A DNA stretch of 64,000 bases from Octadecabacter dasysiphoniae. GTDB lineage: Bacteria; Pseudomonadota; Alphaproteobacteria; Rhodobacterales; Rhodobacteraceae. Made by a program: the position numbers and the translations under genes. How positions within the stretch are numbered: the first letter of the stretch is position 1; every line of letters begins with the position of its first letter. Under the pieces are notes generated by a model. It saw only the letters and a list, made by a program, of their open reading frames with translations, did not search any database and was not told the DNA's origin. Location of the stretch: positions 62,001 to 126,000 of the forward strand of contig NZ_JAKGAQ010000002.1 in assembly GCF_021532615.1 (NCBI RefSeq). Direction: 5' to 3'. Below are positions 35,205-46,114 of this stretch, in pieces.

Positions 35205-36845
35205 TTAGTTGACCAGTTCGCCCGCCAAACCCTGTTCGATCAATGCGATAGATTCCTCTACGCCATACAGCGCGATGAACCCGCCAAAGCGCGGCCCTTG
35301 TTTGGCGCCCAATAGCACCTCGTAGAGGCACGAGAACCATGCGCGCAGCGGGTCAAACCCGTGCACTTTGCCAACGGCGAACACGATGGATTGCAAGAAT
35401 TCATCGTCAGACCAATTGACCTCTGGCAGGGGGGTATCCTTGCCCTCTTGCGCGTTCTTTTGCGCAATAACAGCCAGCGCCGCATCCTCGGATTTCAACG
35501 CCGCAACCAATGCCTGCAATGCACCGCGTTCTTGCTCATCGGGCAAGCGGAACACTTTTTGCGGCTCAACAAAGTCCTTGTAATACCGCACGGCGTAACC
35601 TGCCGCGGCGTCCAGATCGGGATTGCCTTCAGGCGATGCATCCGGCGCATACCGCTGAATAAAGCTCCACAGCTTATCTTTGTCGCTTGCTTGCGACACG
35701 GAGGCCAAATTCAACAGCATCGAAAACGGCACGACCATCGTGGACGCTGGTACATTTTCACCGTGGATGTGGAACACCGGATTGTTCAGTTTGCCCGCAT
35801 CATCCTGCGTCGGATACGCGCGCAGCTGCTGGTGGTATTCATCTACTGCCTTCGGGATCACATCAAAATGCATCCGCTTGGCCGTCTTCGGCTTGAGGTA
35901 CATGAAATACGAAAGGCTTTCCGTGCTCGCATAGGTCAGCCATTCGTCAATCGACACACCATTGCCGGACGTTTTGGAAATCTTGTGGCCTTGGTCGTCA
36001 AGAAACAGCTCATAGCTGAAATGTTCAGGCTTTTTGCCGCCCAAAATCTCGCAGATGCGGTCATAGATCGGCGTGTTGGTGGAATGGTCTTTGCCGTACA
36101 TCTCAAAATCGACGCCAAGCGATGCCCAGCGCGCACCGAAATCAGGCTTCCACTGCAATTTCACGTTGCCGCCCGTCACAGGGACGGTCCATTCCTTGCC
36201 CGTTTCATCGTCAAACGTCACGGTACCGGCCTTCGCATCCACAGATTTCATCGGCACATACATCACGCGACCCGATTCAGGGTGCATGGGCAGAAAAATC
36301 GAATAGGTCTCTTGGCGTTCTTCGCGCAATGACTTCAGCATCACCGCCATAACGTCATCGTAGCGTTCAGCGGCACGCAAAAGCACGGCGTCAAACGCGC
36401 CGCTCTCGTAATATTCCTTGCCCGAAATGAACTCGTACTCGAACCCGAAGGTATCAAGAAAGCGGCGCAGCATTGCATTGTTATGATGGCCAAAGCTTTC
36501 GAATTGATCGAACGGATCAGGCACAGACGTTAGCGGCAGTTGCATGTACTGCTCAAGACGCTCGGGGTTGGGCACGTTGCTCGGCACCTTACGCATCCCG
36601 TCCAGATCGTCGGAAAAACAGATCAGGCGTGTGGGGATATCGGAAATCACCTCAAACGCGCGGCGCACCATCGTTGTGCGGCTGACCTCACCGAACGTGC
36701 CGATATGGGGCAGGCCGGACGGGCCATAGCCCGTTTCGAACAACACATGATCCTTGCCGGATTTCTCAACCCGTTTGAGCAGCGTGCGCGCCTCTACAAA
36801 TGGCCAAGCCTTGGACGTCATGCCCGCATCGCGCAAATTGCTCAT
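35205..36845 (-). CDS. lysK: Lysyl-tRNA synthetase, class I
   Basis: Charges tRNA-Lys. This is the archaeal-type class I enzyme (also named lysS), normal in alphaproteobacteria and unrelated in fold to E. coli LysS. The 546-residue chain has the HIGH signature as SGLPHIGT near residue 45, the KMSKS equivalent as [10 protein letters not shown] near 288, and the family's [16 protein letters not shown] segment. It is divergent from the terB-like gene with a 113-bp gap that must hold both promoters. No T-box or other leader is visible. Confidence 0.96.
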   Translation of the reverse strand: MSNLRDAGMTSKAWPFVEARTLLKRVEKSGKDHVLFETGYGPSGLPHIGTFGEVSRTTMVRRAFEVISDIPTRLICFSDDLDGMRKVPSNVPNPERLEQYMQLPLTSVPDPFDQFESFGHHNNAMLRRFLDTFGFEYEFISGKEYYESGAFDAVLLRAAERYDDVMAVMLKSLREERQETYSIFLPMHPESGRVMYVPMKSVDAKAGTVTFDDETGKEWTVPVTGGNVKLQWKPDFGARWASLGVDFEMYGKDHSTNTPIYDRICEILGGKKPEHFSYELFLDDQGHKISKTSGNGVSIDEWLTYASTESLSYFMYLKPKTAKRMHFDVIPKAVDEYHQQLRAYPTQDDAGKLNNPVFHIHGENVPASTMVVPFSMLLNLASVSQASDKDKLWSFIQRYAPDASPEGNPDLDAAAGYAVRYYKDFVEPQKVFRLPDEQERGALQALVAALKSEDAALAVIAQKNAQEGKDTPLPEVNWSDDEFLQSIVFAVGKVHGFDPLRAWFSCLYEVLLGAKQGPRFGGFIALYGVEESIALIEQGLAGELVN

Positions 36846-36958
36846 GATTTCTCTCGATCTATATCGCCGCGACCCCCATGGTGCGGCATGTCGCGCGTCC
36901 TATTGTAGTGCGCCCATGTCGTCAATAAATGTGACGTAACCAAGTAGGAGCCGATCTG

Positions 36959-37378
36959 ATGTCTGACACCCCTTCCCTCACCGCCCAGGACGCGCTGTGC
37001 GCCGTCATGATCGCCGTATCCGCCAGCGATGAGATGATCCGCACTGCCGAACTCGTCAAAATCACGAATATCATCAACAATCTGCCCGTCTTCGCGAGCT
37101 ATGACGCCGATCATGTGCCCCGCGTGTCCCAAACCGTGTTCGACCTGTTCGATCAAGAAGACGGCCTTGATGCACTGTTTGGCCTCATCCGCGACACGCT
37201 GCCAGAACGGCTGAATGAAACCGCCTACGCGCTGGCCTGTGATGTGGCCGCCGCAGACGGTGAAATCGCGCAATCAGAACTGCGGATGCTGGAAGAAATG
37301 CGGTATGAATTGAACATTGATCGCCTGCACGCCGCCGCGATTGAACGCGGGGCCCGTGCGCGCCACATGACCCTTTAG
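36959..37378 (+). CDS. TerB-like tellurite-resistance-family protein
   Basis: A 139-residue all-helical soluble protein of the TerB/DjlA-N superfamily. Acidic metal-binding positions appear in VSASDEMIRTAELVKI and VAAADGEIAQSELRMLEEM, the paired 'A-x-D-G' repeats of the fold. No other ter gene is present, so a role in tellurite resistance should not be assumed. A TAGGAG precedes the ATG. Its last 4 bp overlap the convergent PBP4 gene. Confidence 0.85.
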   Translation: MSDTPSLTAQDALCAVMIAVSASDEMIRTAELVKITNIINNLPVFASYDADHVPRVSQTVFDLFDQEDGLDALFGLIRDTLPERLNETAYALACDVAAADGEIAQSELRMLEEMRYELNIDRLHAAAIERGARARHMTL

Positions 37379-39003
37379 TCCGACACCAGCGCATCTAGCG
37401 ATACACCACCACGCGGCGCATCGTTCAACTGCGCCTCGTCAATCTGCGCGTCAATGTCGATCCCTTGGGAAAACGGGCCGTCGTCGCGTGATGTCAGCCC
37501 CCAGCGCTGCAACAAAACCTGCTGCAACCGCTTGGCGCGCCTGTTCCATTCGATCGATCCCGCAGGTACTTCGTCCCCAGCCGCTTTGCCCCGCGCACGC
37601 CGTTCCAGATCAGCGGCGAAAATCGCGAAAACAACATCAGACCCGTCTGACGTTTCGACATATCCAGCAAGGCTGCTGACAAAGTTCAGCGTTCCGGTTT
37701 TTGCCCTAACTTCAATGGGATAGTTTTCAATCCGGTTGTTGTCTGCATCCCGCATGGCGATGCGACGCATGATCGGGCGCAGATCATCATCGCCGTAAAC
37801 CGCCAACAGCAACTTCGCCATCGCGCTGGCACTGATACGGTTTTCATCGCTCAGGCCTGAATGGTCTTTGAAATCACATTCAACGCCATATGTCTCACCC
37901 ACCCAGCGGGTCATCTGCGCGGCGGAATTCTCAATTTCCAATGACGTGCGGAACTTGGCCTCCGTCGCCGCCAGCCCGCAAATTTCAGCCGTCAGGTTCG
38001 TGGAATACAACAGCATTTCCTGCAAGATCGTGCGCAGCGTCGGGCTGGCATGCTGCACGAGCTCCATCCGGCCCTCGGGCAAATCATCAACAACTTCGGG
38101 CGCAGGAAGGGTAATTCCGACGTCGCGCGCCAATGTCTGAAACACATCCCCCGCATACAGCGCCGGCTGGCGCACGGGCATCCATCGCGATCCACCATTG
38201 CCCAACGCGGATCGTGCCACGCTCCAGGAATCCGGGGCATCCGTGGCAAAAACAGGCGATCCGCGATCCACGATGCGCACCCGTGCCATGCTGACCCGCG
38301 GCACACGTTCATCCGTGCGCGCATCCATCGTTGTTTGCCACGTGCCATTCACCCGCCGCCATTCAAAATGCACACGGTTGTAATTCAGGTTCAGCCCGCT
38401 GACCGCAGGATTATATCCCAGATGGTCCAACTGTGACGGCTCGATCTCTTCTGCGTAGGGCAGCGCGCCGCGCCAGCACAGCAGCCGCCCCGTTACCCGC
38501 ACAACACCGACGTCCTTTAGCGCAACCGCGAGGTCTGCCAAATGATCCGCAGACAAAGTCGGGTCACCGCCCCCCGCCAAAATCAAATCGCCATCTAAAA
38601 TACCGTCATTTATGGCACCAACCGCAAAAACCCGCGTCACAAATCGAAACGCGCCGCCCAACGTGTCCAATGCATAAAGGGCGCTCACCGCCTTGGTGAC
38701 GCTCGCCGGGGGCAGCGAAACCTCCCCGTCTACGGCTTCCAAAATCTCGCCCGTGCTCGCGTCCGCCAGAACACAGCCCACTGTGCCATCCAGATCCGCC
38801 GCGGCAATCAGCTGTTCAAGCGTGGCGCGCACGCGTGGTGCAATGCGCGGGATCGGGCTGACGTCGGGCGCGCTTGAAACCGGTGTGACGACCGTTCGTG
38901 CACGCGGGCGCAAAGACGCCAGCGGTGCCTCTGCCAATGCCGCCCCCGCAACACTGGACAAAAGCCCGCCAACAAACGCGCGGCGTGTACCCGTAATCGA
39001 CAT
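37375..39003 (-). CDS. dacB: D-alanyl-D-alanine carboxypeptidase/endopeptidase (PBP4 type)
   Basis: Peptidase family S13 penicillin-binding protein that trims or cleaves peptidoglycan cross-links in the periplasm. The 542-residue chain shows the SxxK motif at S101-VT-K104, the SxN motif in YSTNLTAE, and KTG in VRAKTGTLN, with the large S13 insertion between the first two. The N-terminus TGTRRAFVGG followed by a hydrophobic stretch suggests Tat rather than Sec export. nadD ends 1 bp upstream of its start, so the two form an operon. Confidence 0.92.
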   Translation of the reverse strand: MSITGTRRAFVGGLLSSVAGAALAEAPLASLRPRARTVVTPVSSAPDVSPIPRIAPRVRATLEQLIAAADLDGTVGCVLADASTGEILEAVDGEVSLPPASVTKAVSALYALDTLGGAFRFVTRVFAVGAINDGILDGDLILAGGGDPTLSADHLADLAVALKDVGVVRVTGRLLCWRGALPYAEEIEPSQLDHLGYNPAVSGLNLNYNRVHFEWRRVNGTWQTTMDARTDERVPRVSMARVRIVDRGSPVFATDAPDSWSVARSALGNGGSRWMPVRQPALYAGDVFQTLARDVGITLPAPEVVDDLPEGRMELVQHASPTLRTILQEMLLYSTNLTAEICGLAATEAKFRTSLEIENSAAQMTRWVGETYGVECDFKDHSGLSDENRISASAMAKLLLAVYGDDDLRPIMRRIAMRDADNNRIENYPIEVRAKTGTLNFVSSLAGYVETSDGSDVVFAIFAADLERRARGKAAGDEVPAGSIEWNRRAKRLQQVLLQRWGLTSRDDGPFSQGIDIDAQIDEAQLNDAPRGGVSLDALVSD

Positions 39004-39004
39004 C

Positions 39005-39607
39005 CTACCCCCAGTTCCCCGCCGCGCGGATCGCCGAAGACGACGACGCTGACATGGGCAAATTCACAAACGACCACATAGGCGCATCTGCGCGCCCCAA
39101 CAACTGCGACGCCCGCCCGATCAGGCGGTTTTCGCGATAAAGCCGCGCCGTCTTTGACATGCGTGCCGAAATCCTGTCCCCTGGGCGCGCCAACACGCCA
39201 ACAGGCACACGCTCCATAATCTCTCGCCAGTCCTGCCAGCGATGGAATTGCGCCAGATTATCCGCCCCCATCAGCCATACAAACCGCACATCAGGATACA
39301 CCATTTGCAACGCTGCAATCGTCTGCGCCGTATACCGTGTCCCCAACCGCGCCTCGATATCCGTCACTTTGACGCGCGGGTGCTGCATGACAGCGCGCGC
39401 GGTTGCCAGACGTTCCGCCATCGGGGCAGGTCCACGGGATTTCAACGGGTTACCCGGACTGACAAGCCACCAGACACTGTCCAACCCGAACCGTTCCAAC
39501 GCGGCCTTGGTGATATGCACATGCCCCTCATGGGCCGGATCAAACGACCCGCCCAACACCCCAATAACTTGTCCGGCCCGCGCCTGTGGTAATCCATGAC
39601 GTAACAT
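39005..39607 (-). CDS. nadD: Nicotinate-nucleotide adenylyltransferase
   Basis: Adenylates nicotinate mononucleotide to deamido-NAD in NAD biosynthesis. The 200-residue protein has the nucleotidyltransferase motif [14 protein letters not shown] near residue 19, [16 protein letters not shown], and the C-terminal SSSSAIR equivalent of ISSTxIR. The next step, NAD synthetase, is encoded 15 kb away at 54.0 kb. It is followed after 1 bp by the PBP4-type gene; this pairing looks operonic rather than functional. Confidence 0.95.
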   Translation of the reverse strand: MLRHGLPQARAGQVIGVLGGSFDPAHEGHVHITKAALERFGLDSVWWLVSPGNPLKSRGPAPMAERLATARAVMQHPRVKVTDIEARLGTRYTAQTIAALQMVYPDVRFVWLMGADNLAQFHRWQDWREIMERVPVGVLARPGDRISARMSKTARLYRENRLIGRASQLLGRADAPMWSFVNLPMSASSSSAIRAAGNWG

Positions 39608-39734
39608 TCAAATTCCTTACCCACCGCCACCGTCAAACGCAATTCACAAGCAGCGGTGCATAAAGTTTCCGGCATTAACCGAAGTCATACAGTTTGCCTC
39701 TAAGGGGAATGCAGCGTGCAGATTGAACGGACCA

Positions 39735-41600
39735 ATGCAAACGATTGTCAGCTTCATAATGGTACTATTGGCACTGGTGCTGCTCTTGTCACCAGCCCTC
39801 GTTCTTTATTTTTGGGAACGGGTAGGCATGCGTGGCAAACTGCAAAAAACCCAGCATCGCCTTAGTGAAATCCTCAAAGAAGCAGATATTCACCGCTTGG
39901 CGAGCGAGAATGCATCCGACGGCTTGCTTATTCAGGATATGCGCGGCCGCATCGTATGGTGCAATCCTGCCTATTGCCGCATTCACGGCCGCACCAGCGA
40001 AGAAATGTTAGGCCGTCATCCGCGCGAATTTGCCCCGCCGCCCGAACATCGCCCCCCCAAAGACGTGATTGACGCGTTTCGGTTCAACACCAATGACCCT
40101 GGCTACGCAAAACTCCAACTCTTTGAAAATCAACACAAAGACGGGCATTTATTCTGGAACCAGATCAGCGTGTCGTTCAAAACGCTGCGCAACGGACGCG
40201 AATATGCCATCGCAGTGTGCCGCGATATCACCGAACAGATTGAGCAGGAAAAAGCCCTGCGGACCCTCTCGCTTGAGCTTGAGCATGAGGCCAGCCACGA
40301 CAGTCTTACAGGTGTGCCCAACCGCGCGGCGTTCATGTCCTTTTTCGAAAACATGCTCAACAATACCGACCACCCCCACGTCGGCCTGCTGCACATCGAT
40401 ATGGACGACTTCAAATCAATCAATGACACCCACGGTCACTCTGCGGGCGACGCTGTCTTGATCCACGCCGCCGCAGCCGTGCGGTCCCACATTCGCAGCA
40501 GCGACTTGGTCGCCCGCGTGGGGGGCGATGAATTTGTCGTGGTTTGCCTTGGCATCAATCGGCATGATCAGTTGCAACAACTGGCCAACGATCTGATCGA
40601 CGTCATTTCAGAACCCTTTGAATGGACAAATCGCACCCTCCAAAGCGAAGCCAGCATAGGGGCGGTCCTGTCCTCGCGCGGTGCAAACGGCACCGAAAAC
40701 CTCCTCGTTCAGGCCGATTTCGCATTATACGAAGCCAAAGGCGCAGGCCGCAATCGGGTCGCTCTTTACGATGAATACATGCACGAACGGCACAATTACC
40801 TGAACCGCCGGTCAGCTGAACTGATCGATGTTGTCGACACCGACGCCCTGAAATATTTTTTCCAACCGACAATGGACCTTGCGACAGGTGCGGTGATCGG
40901 GTTCGAAACGCTGGTGCGCTGGGAACACCCGATTGACGGGATCATTCCGCCAGATCATTTCCTACCTCTCGCCAAAGATCTGGGCTTGATGGGGGCCCTT
41001 GATTTACTCTCCATGACAGCAGCCCTCAAGGAAAAGCGGCGGCTGACACTGGCGGGATTTCCCGACATCAAAATGGCCTTCAACGCCTCGCCCGAACTTT
41101 TGACCCACCCGGAATTCATCAACCGGCTGATCTGGGGCGTCGAAGCCGGCAACATCCACCGATCCGACATCACGATTGAGGTTCTCGAAACCACCAACTT
41201 CGGCGAAGTGCAGGAAACCAGTTCCCATGCGGCAATTATCGGCGATTTGCGCAGCGCCGGATTTAATGTCCACCTTGATGACTTCGGCGTTGGATTCGCG
41301 GGCCTGTCCCACCTCGCGACCCTTGATGTCACGGGCGTCAAAGTTGACCGCAGCCTTGTGAAAGACATCCTAACAGATCCTGTCAGCCAAAAAATCGTGC
41401 GCAAAATCATCGAGTTGAGCAATGATCTGGGTCTCTGCGTCATCGCCGAAGGGGTCGAAGACCAAGACACGGCCGCGGAATTGGGCAACATGGGGTGTAA
41501 TGTCATCCAAGGTTATTGGCTCAGCCGCCCCCTGCCACAAGATTGCGTCGATGATTGGTTGCGGCAACACATCCAATCCAATGCCGCGCGCAGCGCCTAG
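39735..41600 (+). CDS. Membrane-anchored PAS-GGDEF-EAL cyclic-di-GMP protein
   Basis: A 621-residue signalling protein. One N-terminal TM helix (residues 4-25) is followed by a PAS domain (about 55-165; IVWCNPAYCRIHGRTSEEML), a GGDEF domain with an intact RVGGDEF and an inhibitory-site RSSD five residues before it, and an EAL domain. The EAL site is ETL in GFETLVRWEHP, with the metal/catalytic residues apparently kept (NASPELL, DDFGVGF, GVKVDRSLV, AEGVED). Both synthase and phosphodiesterase activities are therefore possible. ATG 39735 is preferred over TTG 39723. It should govern the motile-sessile switch. Confidence 0.93.
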   Translation: MQTIVSFIMVLLALVLLLSPALVLYFWERVGMRGKLQKTQHRLSEILKEADIHRLASENASDGLLIQDMRGRIVWCNPAYCRIHGRTSEEMLGRHPREFAPPPEHRPPKDVIDAFRFNTNDPGYAKLQLFENQHKDGHLFWNQISVSFKTLRNGREYAIAVCRDITEQIEQEKALRTLSLELEHEASHDSLTGVPNRAAFMSFFENMLNNTDHPHVGLLHIDMDDFKSINDTHGHSAGDAVLIHAAAAVRSHIRSSDLVARVGGDEFVVVCLGINRHDQLQQLANDLIDVISEPFEWTNRTLQSEASIGAVLSSRGANGTENLLVQADFALYEAKGAGRNRVALYDEYMHERHNYLNRRSAELIDVVDTDALKYFFQPTMDLATGAVIGFETLVRWEHPIDGIIPPDHFLPLAKDLGLMGALDLLSMTAALKEKRRLTLAGFPDIKMAFNASPELLTHPEFINRLIWGVEAGNIHRSDITIEVLETTNFGEVQETSSHAAIIGDLRSAGFNVHLDDFGVGFAGLSHLATLDVTGVKVDRSLVKDILTDPVSQKIVRKIIELSNDLGLCVIAEGVEDQDTAAELGNMGCNVIQGYWLSRPLPQDCVDDWLRQHIQSNAARSA

Positions 41601-41687
41601 CGCAGCAATAACGCAGGCCCCATTGCGCCGCCCCGACGCCTTGCGTATTCACTCCTTTAACGCTCGCTTTTTCAAAGGATGTGACCC

Positions 41688-43343
<1,656 letters not shown>

Positions 43344-43346
43344 AAA

Positions 43347-43718
43347 ATGGACTTTGCCGATCTCCCTTTATCGGCAAAGTCTGCCTATCGTTCAGCTTGC
43401 CAGAGGGCTAGACGCAACGGCCTCGCTCTCCTCAGCGAGAATGAATTTGTGATCCTCTGGCAAGCTTCAAATGGCAAATGCGCGCTCAGCGGAATTGCGT
43501 TTTCAGACGATCTAGAGACTGGCAATGAAGACGCCGGATATGTGAGGGCTAATTCCTATCCTTGGCAGCCGTCACTTGATCAAATTTTGCCTAACCGTGG
43601 GTATTCAAATGCGAACGTGCAGCTTGTCTGTAAATGCGTCAACATTGGGAAATCAGGGTATGCCGCCCAGACTTTTGCACGCTGGGTTGTTCAAGTCGCC
43701 AAGCAAATGGGAAGCTAG
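43347..43718 (+). CDS. Small HNH-endonuclease-like protein
   Basis: A 123-residue protein. GKCALSGIAF followed by PSLDQILPNRGYSNANVQLV and then a CKCVN pair recalls the HNH fold of phage-type nucleases (CxLTGxxF ... PSLDRIxxxxGYTxxNVxLV), with Gln where Arg is usual. Base composition is more AT-rich than its neighbours, suggesting acquisition. It begins 3 bp after ettA without a Shine-Dalgarno, and its first codons form half of a perfect 12-bp hairpin. Whether it is active or translated at all is uncertain; a later start is conceivable. Confidence 0.6.
   Translation: MDFADLPLSAKSAYRSACQRARRNGLALLSENEFVILWQASNGKCALSGIAFSDDLETGNEDAGYVRANSYPWQPSLDQILPNRGYSNANVQLVCKCVNIGKSGYAAQTFARWVVQVAKQMGS
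43350..43381 (-). terminator. Perfect 12-bp hairpin, minus-strand terminator form
   Basis: GACTTTGCCGAT and ATCGGCAAAGTC pair perfectly around an 8-nt loop. On the minus strand it is followed by CCATTTTTT, the textbook intrinsic terminator. It would stop minus-strand transcripts from the PhnA gene after they cross the HNH-like gene antisense. On the plus strand it sits within codons 2-12 of that gene. Confidence 0.7.
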
Positions 43719-43722
43719 CCCC

Positions 43723-44247
43723 TCACTTCCGCTTCACAAACTCCGTCAAAATCACGATCCGCTGGCCTTCGACCTTCCCCTCAATCTGGCCCGCGTCCTC
43801 CGGCACAAGCGATATGTTCCGCACCGCAGTCCCGCGTTTCGCCGTGAACCCCGCGCCCTTCACCACCAAATCCTTCACCAGCACCACCGTGTCGCCGTGT
43901 TCTAACCGCATCCCGTTGCTATCAAAATGCTCAACCACCAGCGCATTCGCCTGTGCGCGGGCCATGACCTCCGGCTCCATCATCATGCTTTCGCGCGCAT
44001 CTGACGCCCACATCTCGTCGATCTCACCCAGTTTGCGCCACACGGCGATCTGTACGGCAGGTTCAGCCGACCACATCGCGCCCTCAAGACAGCGCCAATG
44101 GGCCGCCGGAACGTCGCCCTCACCGCGGCACGCGCCACACAACAGCACCTGATCCTCTGGCGGGACGTCAACGCTGACCAATCCATCGCCCGCACCGCAA
44201 AATTCGCAAACGCCGCCCGCGCGATCCATCAATTCATCCCAACGCAT
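43723..44247 (-). CDS. PhnA/YjdM-family zinc-ribbon protein
   Basis: A 174-residue soluble protein. The N-terminal zinc ribbon has Cys pairs in GVCEFCGAGD and LLCGACRG. The C-terminal SH3-like PhnA domain has LEHGDTVVLVKDLVVKGAGF, FTAKRGTAVRNISL and the closing VILTEFVKRK. E. coli PhnA (YjdM) is named from the phn region but is not needed for phosphonate use, so no phosphonate role should be inferred. It is convergent with the HNH-like gene with a 4-bp gap. Confidence 0.9.
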   Translation of the reverse strand: MRWDELMDRAGGVCEFCGAGDGLVSVDVPPEDQVLLCGACRGEGDVPAAHWRCLEGAMWSAEPAVQIAVWRKLGEIDEMWASDARESMMMEPEVMARAQANALVVEHFDSNGMRLEHGDTVVLVKDLVVKGAGFTAKRGTAVRNISLVPEDAGQIEGKVEGQRIVILTEFVKRK

Positions 44248-44507
44248 CGAAATTCTCCTGTAAATTCATGCCCCTTGGACACAAATGCGCAGTAAACTAC
44301 AAGCCTTCACAACCTTGGCGTGAATCTGCCGATTAACGCGGACGTCACCGATACCCCTTGCCAAACAGCTTGGCCTGCCCCATATGCAGCCTTGCAAACG
44401 TTATCTATCTCGACCAACTGTCTTCCTTTATCGGCGACACTCGATCTAGCACTAACTTCGCCAAGCTGTCGCATTTCGCGGGCAGAACTACAAAAGGAAG
44501 ACATGAC

Positions 44508-44714
44508 ATGGCCAACGGTACAGTCAAATGGTTCAACACAACAAAAGGCTTCGGCTTTATCGCTCCTGAAACTGGCGGCAAGGACGTTTTCGTTCACATC
44601 TCCGCAGTTGAGCGTTCCGGCCTCACAGGTCTGGCAGACGATCAAAAGGTAACTTTTGACGTTGAAGCTGGCCGCGACGGTCGTGAGTCCGCGGTTAACC
44701 TCGCACTCGCATAA
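44508..44714 (+). CDS. Cold-shock protein (CspA family)
   Basis: A 68-residue single-stranded nucleic-acid chaperone. The RNA-binding motifs are KGFGFIAPE (RNP1) and VFVHISA (RNP2), with the usual NGTVKWFN start. AAAAGGAAG precedes ATG 44508. The upstream gap to the divergent PhnA gene is 260 bp without a gene, compatible with the long structured 5' UTR of csp mRNAs, though no specific element can be claimed. Two UUCG-capped hairpins follow the stop. Confidence 0.96.
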   Translation: MANGTVKWFNTTKGFGFIAPETGGKDVFVHISAVERSGLTGLADDQKVTFDVEAGRDGRESAVNLALA

Positions 44715-44719
44715 GCTTC

Positions 44720-44768
44720 TTACCTTCGGGTAAAAGTTAGGGCGGTTCCTTCGGGGACCGCCCTTTTT
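44720..44768 (+). terminator. Tandem UUCG hairpins terminating the csp gene
   Basis: First hairpin: TTACC-TTCG-GGTAA (44720-44733), with no T-run. Second: GGGCGGTTCC-TTCG-GGGACCGCCC (44740-44763) followed by TTTTT, a canonical strong terminator with one G-T pair. The minus-strand gene ends just beyond at 44776. Confidence 0.9.
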
Positions 44769-44775
44769 CGTGCGC

Positions 44776-45024
44776 CTAAACGTCGGATTTTTCTTCTGTC
44801 GCTGCGCTGTCCGCATCCGGGGCAGGCAGTGCCAGCGCCTCATCCGGCATCTGATCCGGCAAATCCACTGTGATCAGCCCGGTGTTCAGATCCACGCCCA
44901 CCACAGGCTTATCCGCCATCAGCGCCAAAACACCGTTCAGATCCGCAACCGCACGCGCAACCACATCGCGCTGCGTTTCGATCTTGGCTTTGCCGCCGAC
45001 TTTTTCGAAAAGAAATTTGAACAT
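44776..45024 (-). CDS. Small conserved protein of unknown function
   Basis: An 82-residue acidic protein, MFKFLFEKVGGKAKIETQRD then VVARAVADLNGVLALM and a Pro/Ala/Asp-rich tail. It has no TM segment or signal. I take ATG 45024 because the longer reading (to 45147) runs through the dodecin terminator. It resembles conserved roseobacter hypothetical proteins but I cannot name a family. It lies downstream of dodecin on the same strand but beyond that gene's terminator. Confidence 0.68.
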   Translation of the reverse strand: MFKFLFEKVGGKAKIETQRDVVARAVADLNGVLALMADKPVVGVDLNTGLITVDLPDQMPDEALALPAPDADSAATEEKSDV

Positions 45025-45109
45025 ACTGTCCCCCAATTGAGTTTCACCAAACCCTATCGCCCGCGCGCTGCCACCGCAGGGGGAAAGCATGCCCGACCTT
45101 CCCATCCAC

Positions 45110-45144
45110 AAAAAACGGGCGCTTGGCCAATGCAAACGCCCGTT
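45110..45144 (-). terminator. Rho-independent terminator of dodecin
   Basis: On the minus strand ACGGGCG and CGCCCGT pair around a 15-nt loop and are followed by a run of five T. The hairpin starts about 22 bases after the dodecin stop at 45165. Confidence 0.8.
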
Positions 45145-45164
45145 CAATCCAGTGTCGTCAGGTT

Positions 45165-45368
45165 TTAGTCTTCGAGGACAAACGTCAGCTTAAGAACAAC
45201 GCGGTATTCGTCGATCTTGCCGTTTTTCACGGTGACTTTCTGGTCTGCAACCCATGCGCCCGTGATCCCTTTCAGGGTTTTGGATGCGCGCTCAATCCCG
45301 TTCTCGACCGCGTCGTCAAACGACTTGGAGGAGGAGGAGATGACTTCGGTGACCTTAGCAATAGACAT
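45165..45368 (-). CDS. Dodecin (flavin-storage dodecamer)
   Basis: A 67-residue protein that assembles into a hollow dodecamer binding FMN/riboflavin or CoA and buffers free flavin. The sequence has the family's features: AKVTEVISSSSKSFDDAVEN, the stacking tryptophan in GAWVADQKV and the C-terminal IDEYRVVLKLTFVLE strand. GGGA precedes the ATG. It is a single-gene unit with its own terminator. Confidence 0.95.
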   Translation of the reverse strand: MSIAKVTEVISSSSKSFDDAVENGIERASKTLKGITGAWVADQKVTVKNGKIDEYRVVLKLTFVLED

Positions 45369-45433
45369 GATATGTTCCCTTTTGGTTAGGCCAACACGCT
45401 ATCTGCCAGTTGCGCGAACGTCCACCAAATCGC

Positions 45434-46114
45434 TTAATCGGCGATCAATTCCAGCACAGCAGGCCCGATTCCGCCGACAATCAATGCCACGCCTTCTGCG
45501 CTCGGGTGAATTCCGTCGCGCTGCAAATAAGTGGCGCGTGCGATGTCTAAATCAGTGCCATCATTTAACGGCGCAAAGAAATCCGGATAATAGATCGTGC
45601 CATACTGCACGGCCAATTCAGGGTACATCGCGTCAAACGCGGCCTCATAGGCGGGGCCGTAATTGCCCGGCGCGTCCAAACCCACCAGCAAAACGTCGAC
45701 GTCTTGCGCTTGTGCGGTCGCCAAAATCTCGTCCAGATTGGCGCGGCTGACCGCCGGATCAATCCCGCGCAGCAGATCATTGCCACCAAGGTTCACGATC
45801 ATCTTGTCCACGTCCGGCGTCAGCGTCCACGCCACACGGCTGACCCCGCCTGCCGTCGTATCACCGGACACACCCGCATTGATCACCACCGTGTCCGCAC
45901 CCTGCGCGTCTAGCCATCCCTGCAATTGCGGCACAAATCCGTCCTGTGCCGGCAACCCGTACCCGGCGGTCAAACTGTCGCCCAGCGCGGCAATCGTCAC
46001 TTGGTCTGCGGCAGCGATCGTTGGCACCATTAAAATGAAACTCAATCCGATGTTGCGCGCCCGCCGTAACACCCCATATGACACTGAACCGTAGCGATCC
46101 AAGGCACCCCGCAT
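45434..46114 (-). CDS. Arylesterase/lysophospholipase, SGNH (TesA-like) family
   Basis: Periplasmic SGNH hydrolase, TesA-like. Block I is ALGDSLTAGYG (nucleophile Ser), the Gly/Asn blocks are INAGVSGDTTAG and LGGNDLLRG, and the final Asp-His pair is in RDGIHPSAEG. The N-terminal hydrophobic stretch LSFILMVPTIAAA is a signal peptide. The start is uncertain: ATG 46114 has GGAG upstream but overlaps the divergent gene by 2 bp, and GTG 46084 or 46072 would give shorter leaders. The head-to-head arrangement with YbbA/YbbP matches E. coli tesA-ybbAP. Confidence 0.88.
   Translation of the reverse strand: MRGALDRYGSVSYGVLRRARNIGLSFILMVPTIAAADQVTIAALGDSLTAGYGLPAQDGFVPQLQGWLDAQGADTVVINAGVSGDTTAGGVSRVAWTLTPDVDKMIVNLGGNDLLRGIDPAVSRANLDEILATAQAQDVDVLLVGLDAPGNYGPAYEAAFDAMYPELAVQYGTIYYPDFFAPLNDGTDLDIARATYLQRDGIHPSAEGVALIVGGIGPAVLELIAD

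Noticed and set aside
36959..37378. Tellurite-resistance operon
   Set aside because: Only a TerB-like protein is present, without TerC/D/E or kinase partners, so a resistance role is not supported.
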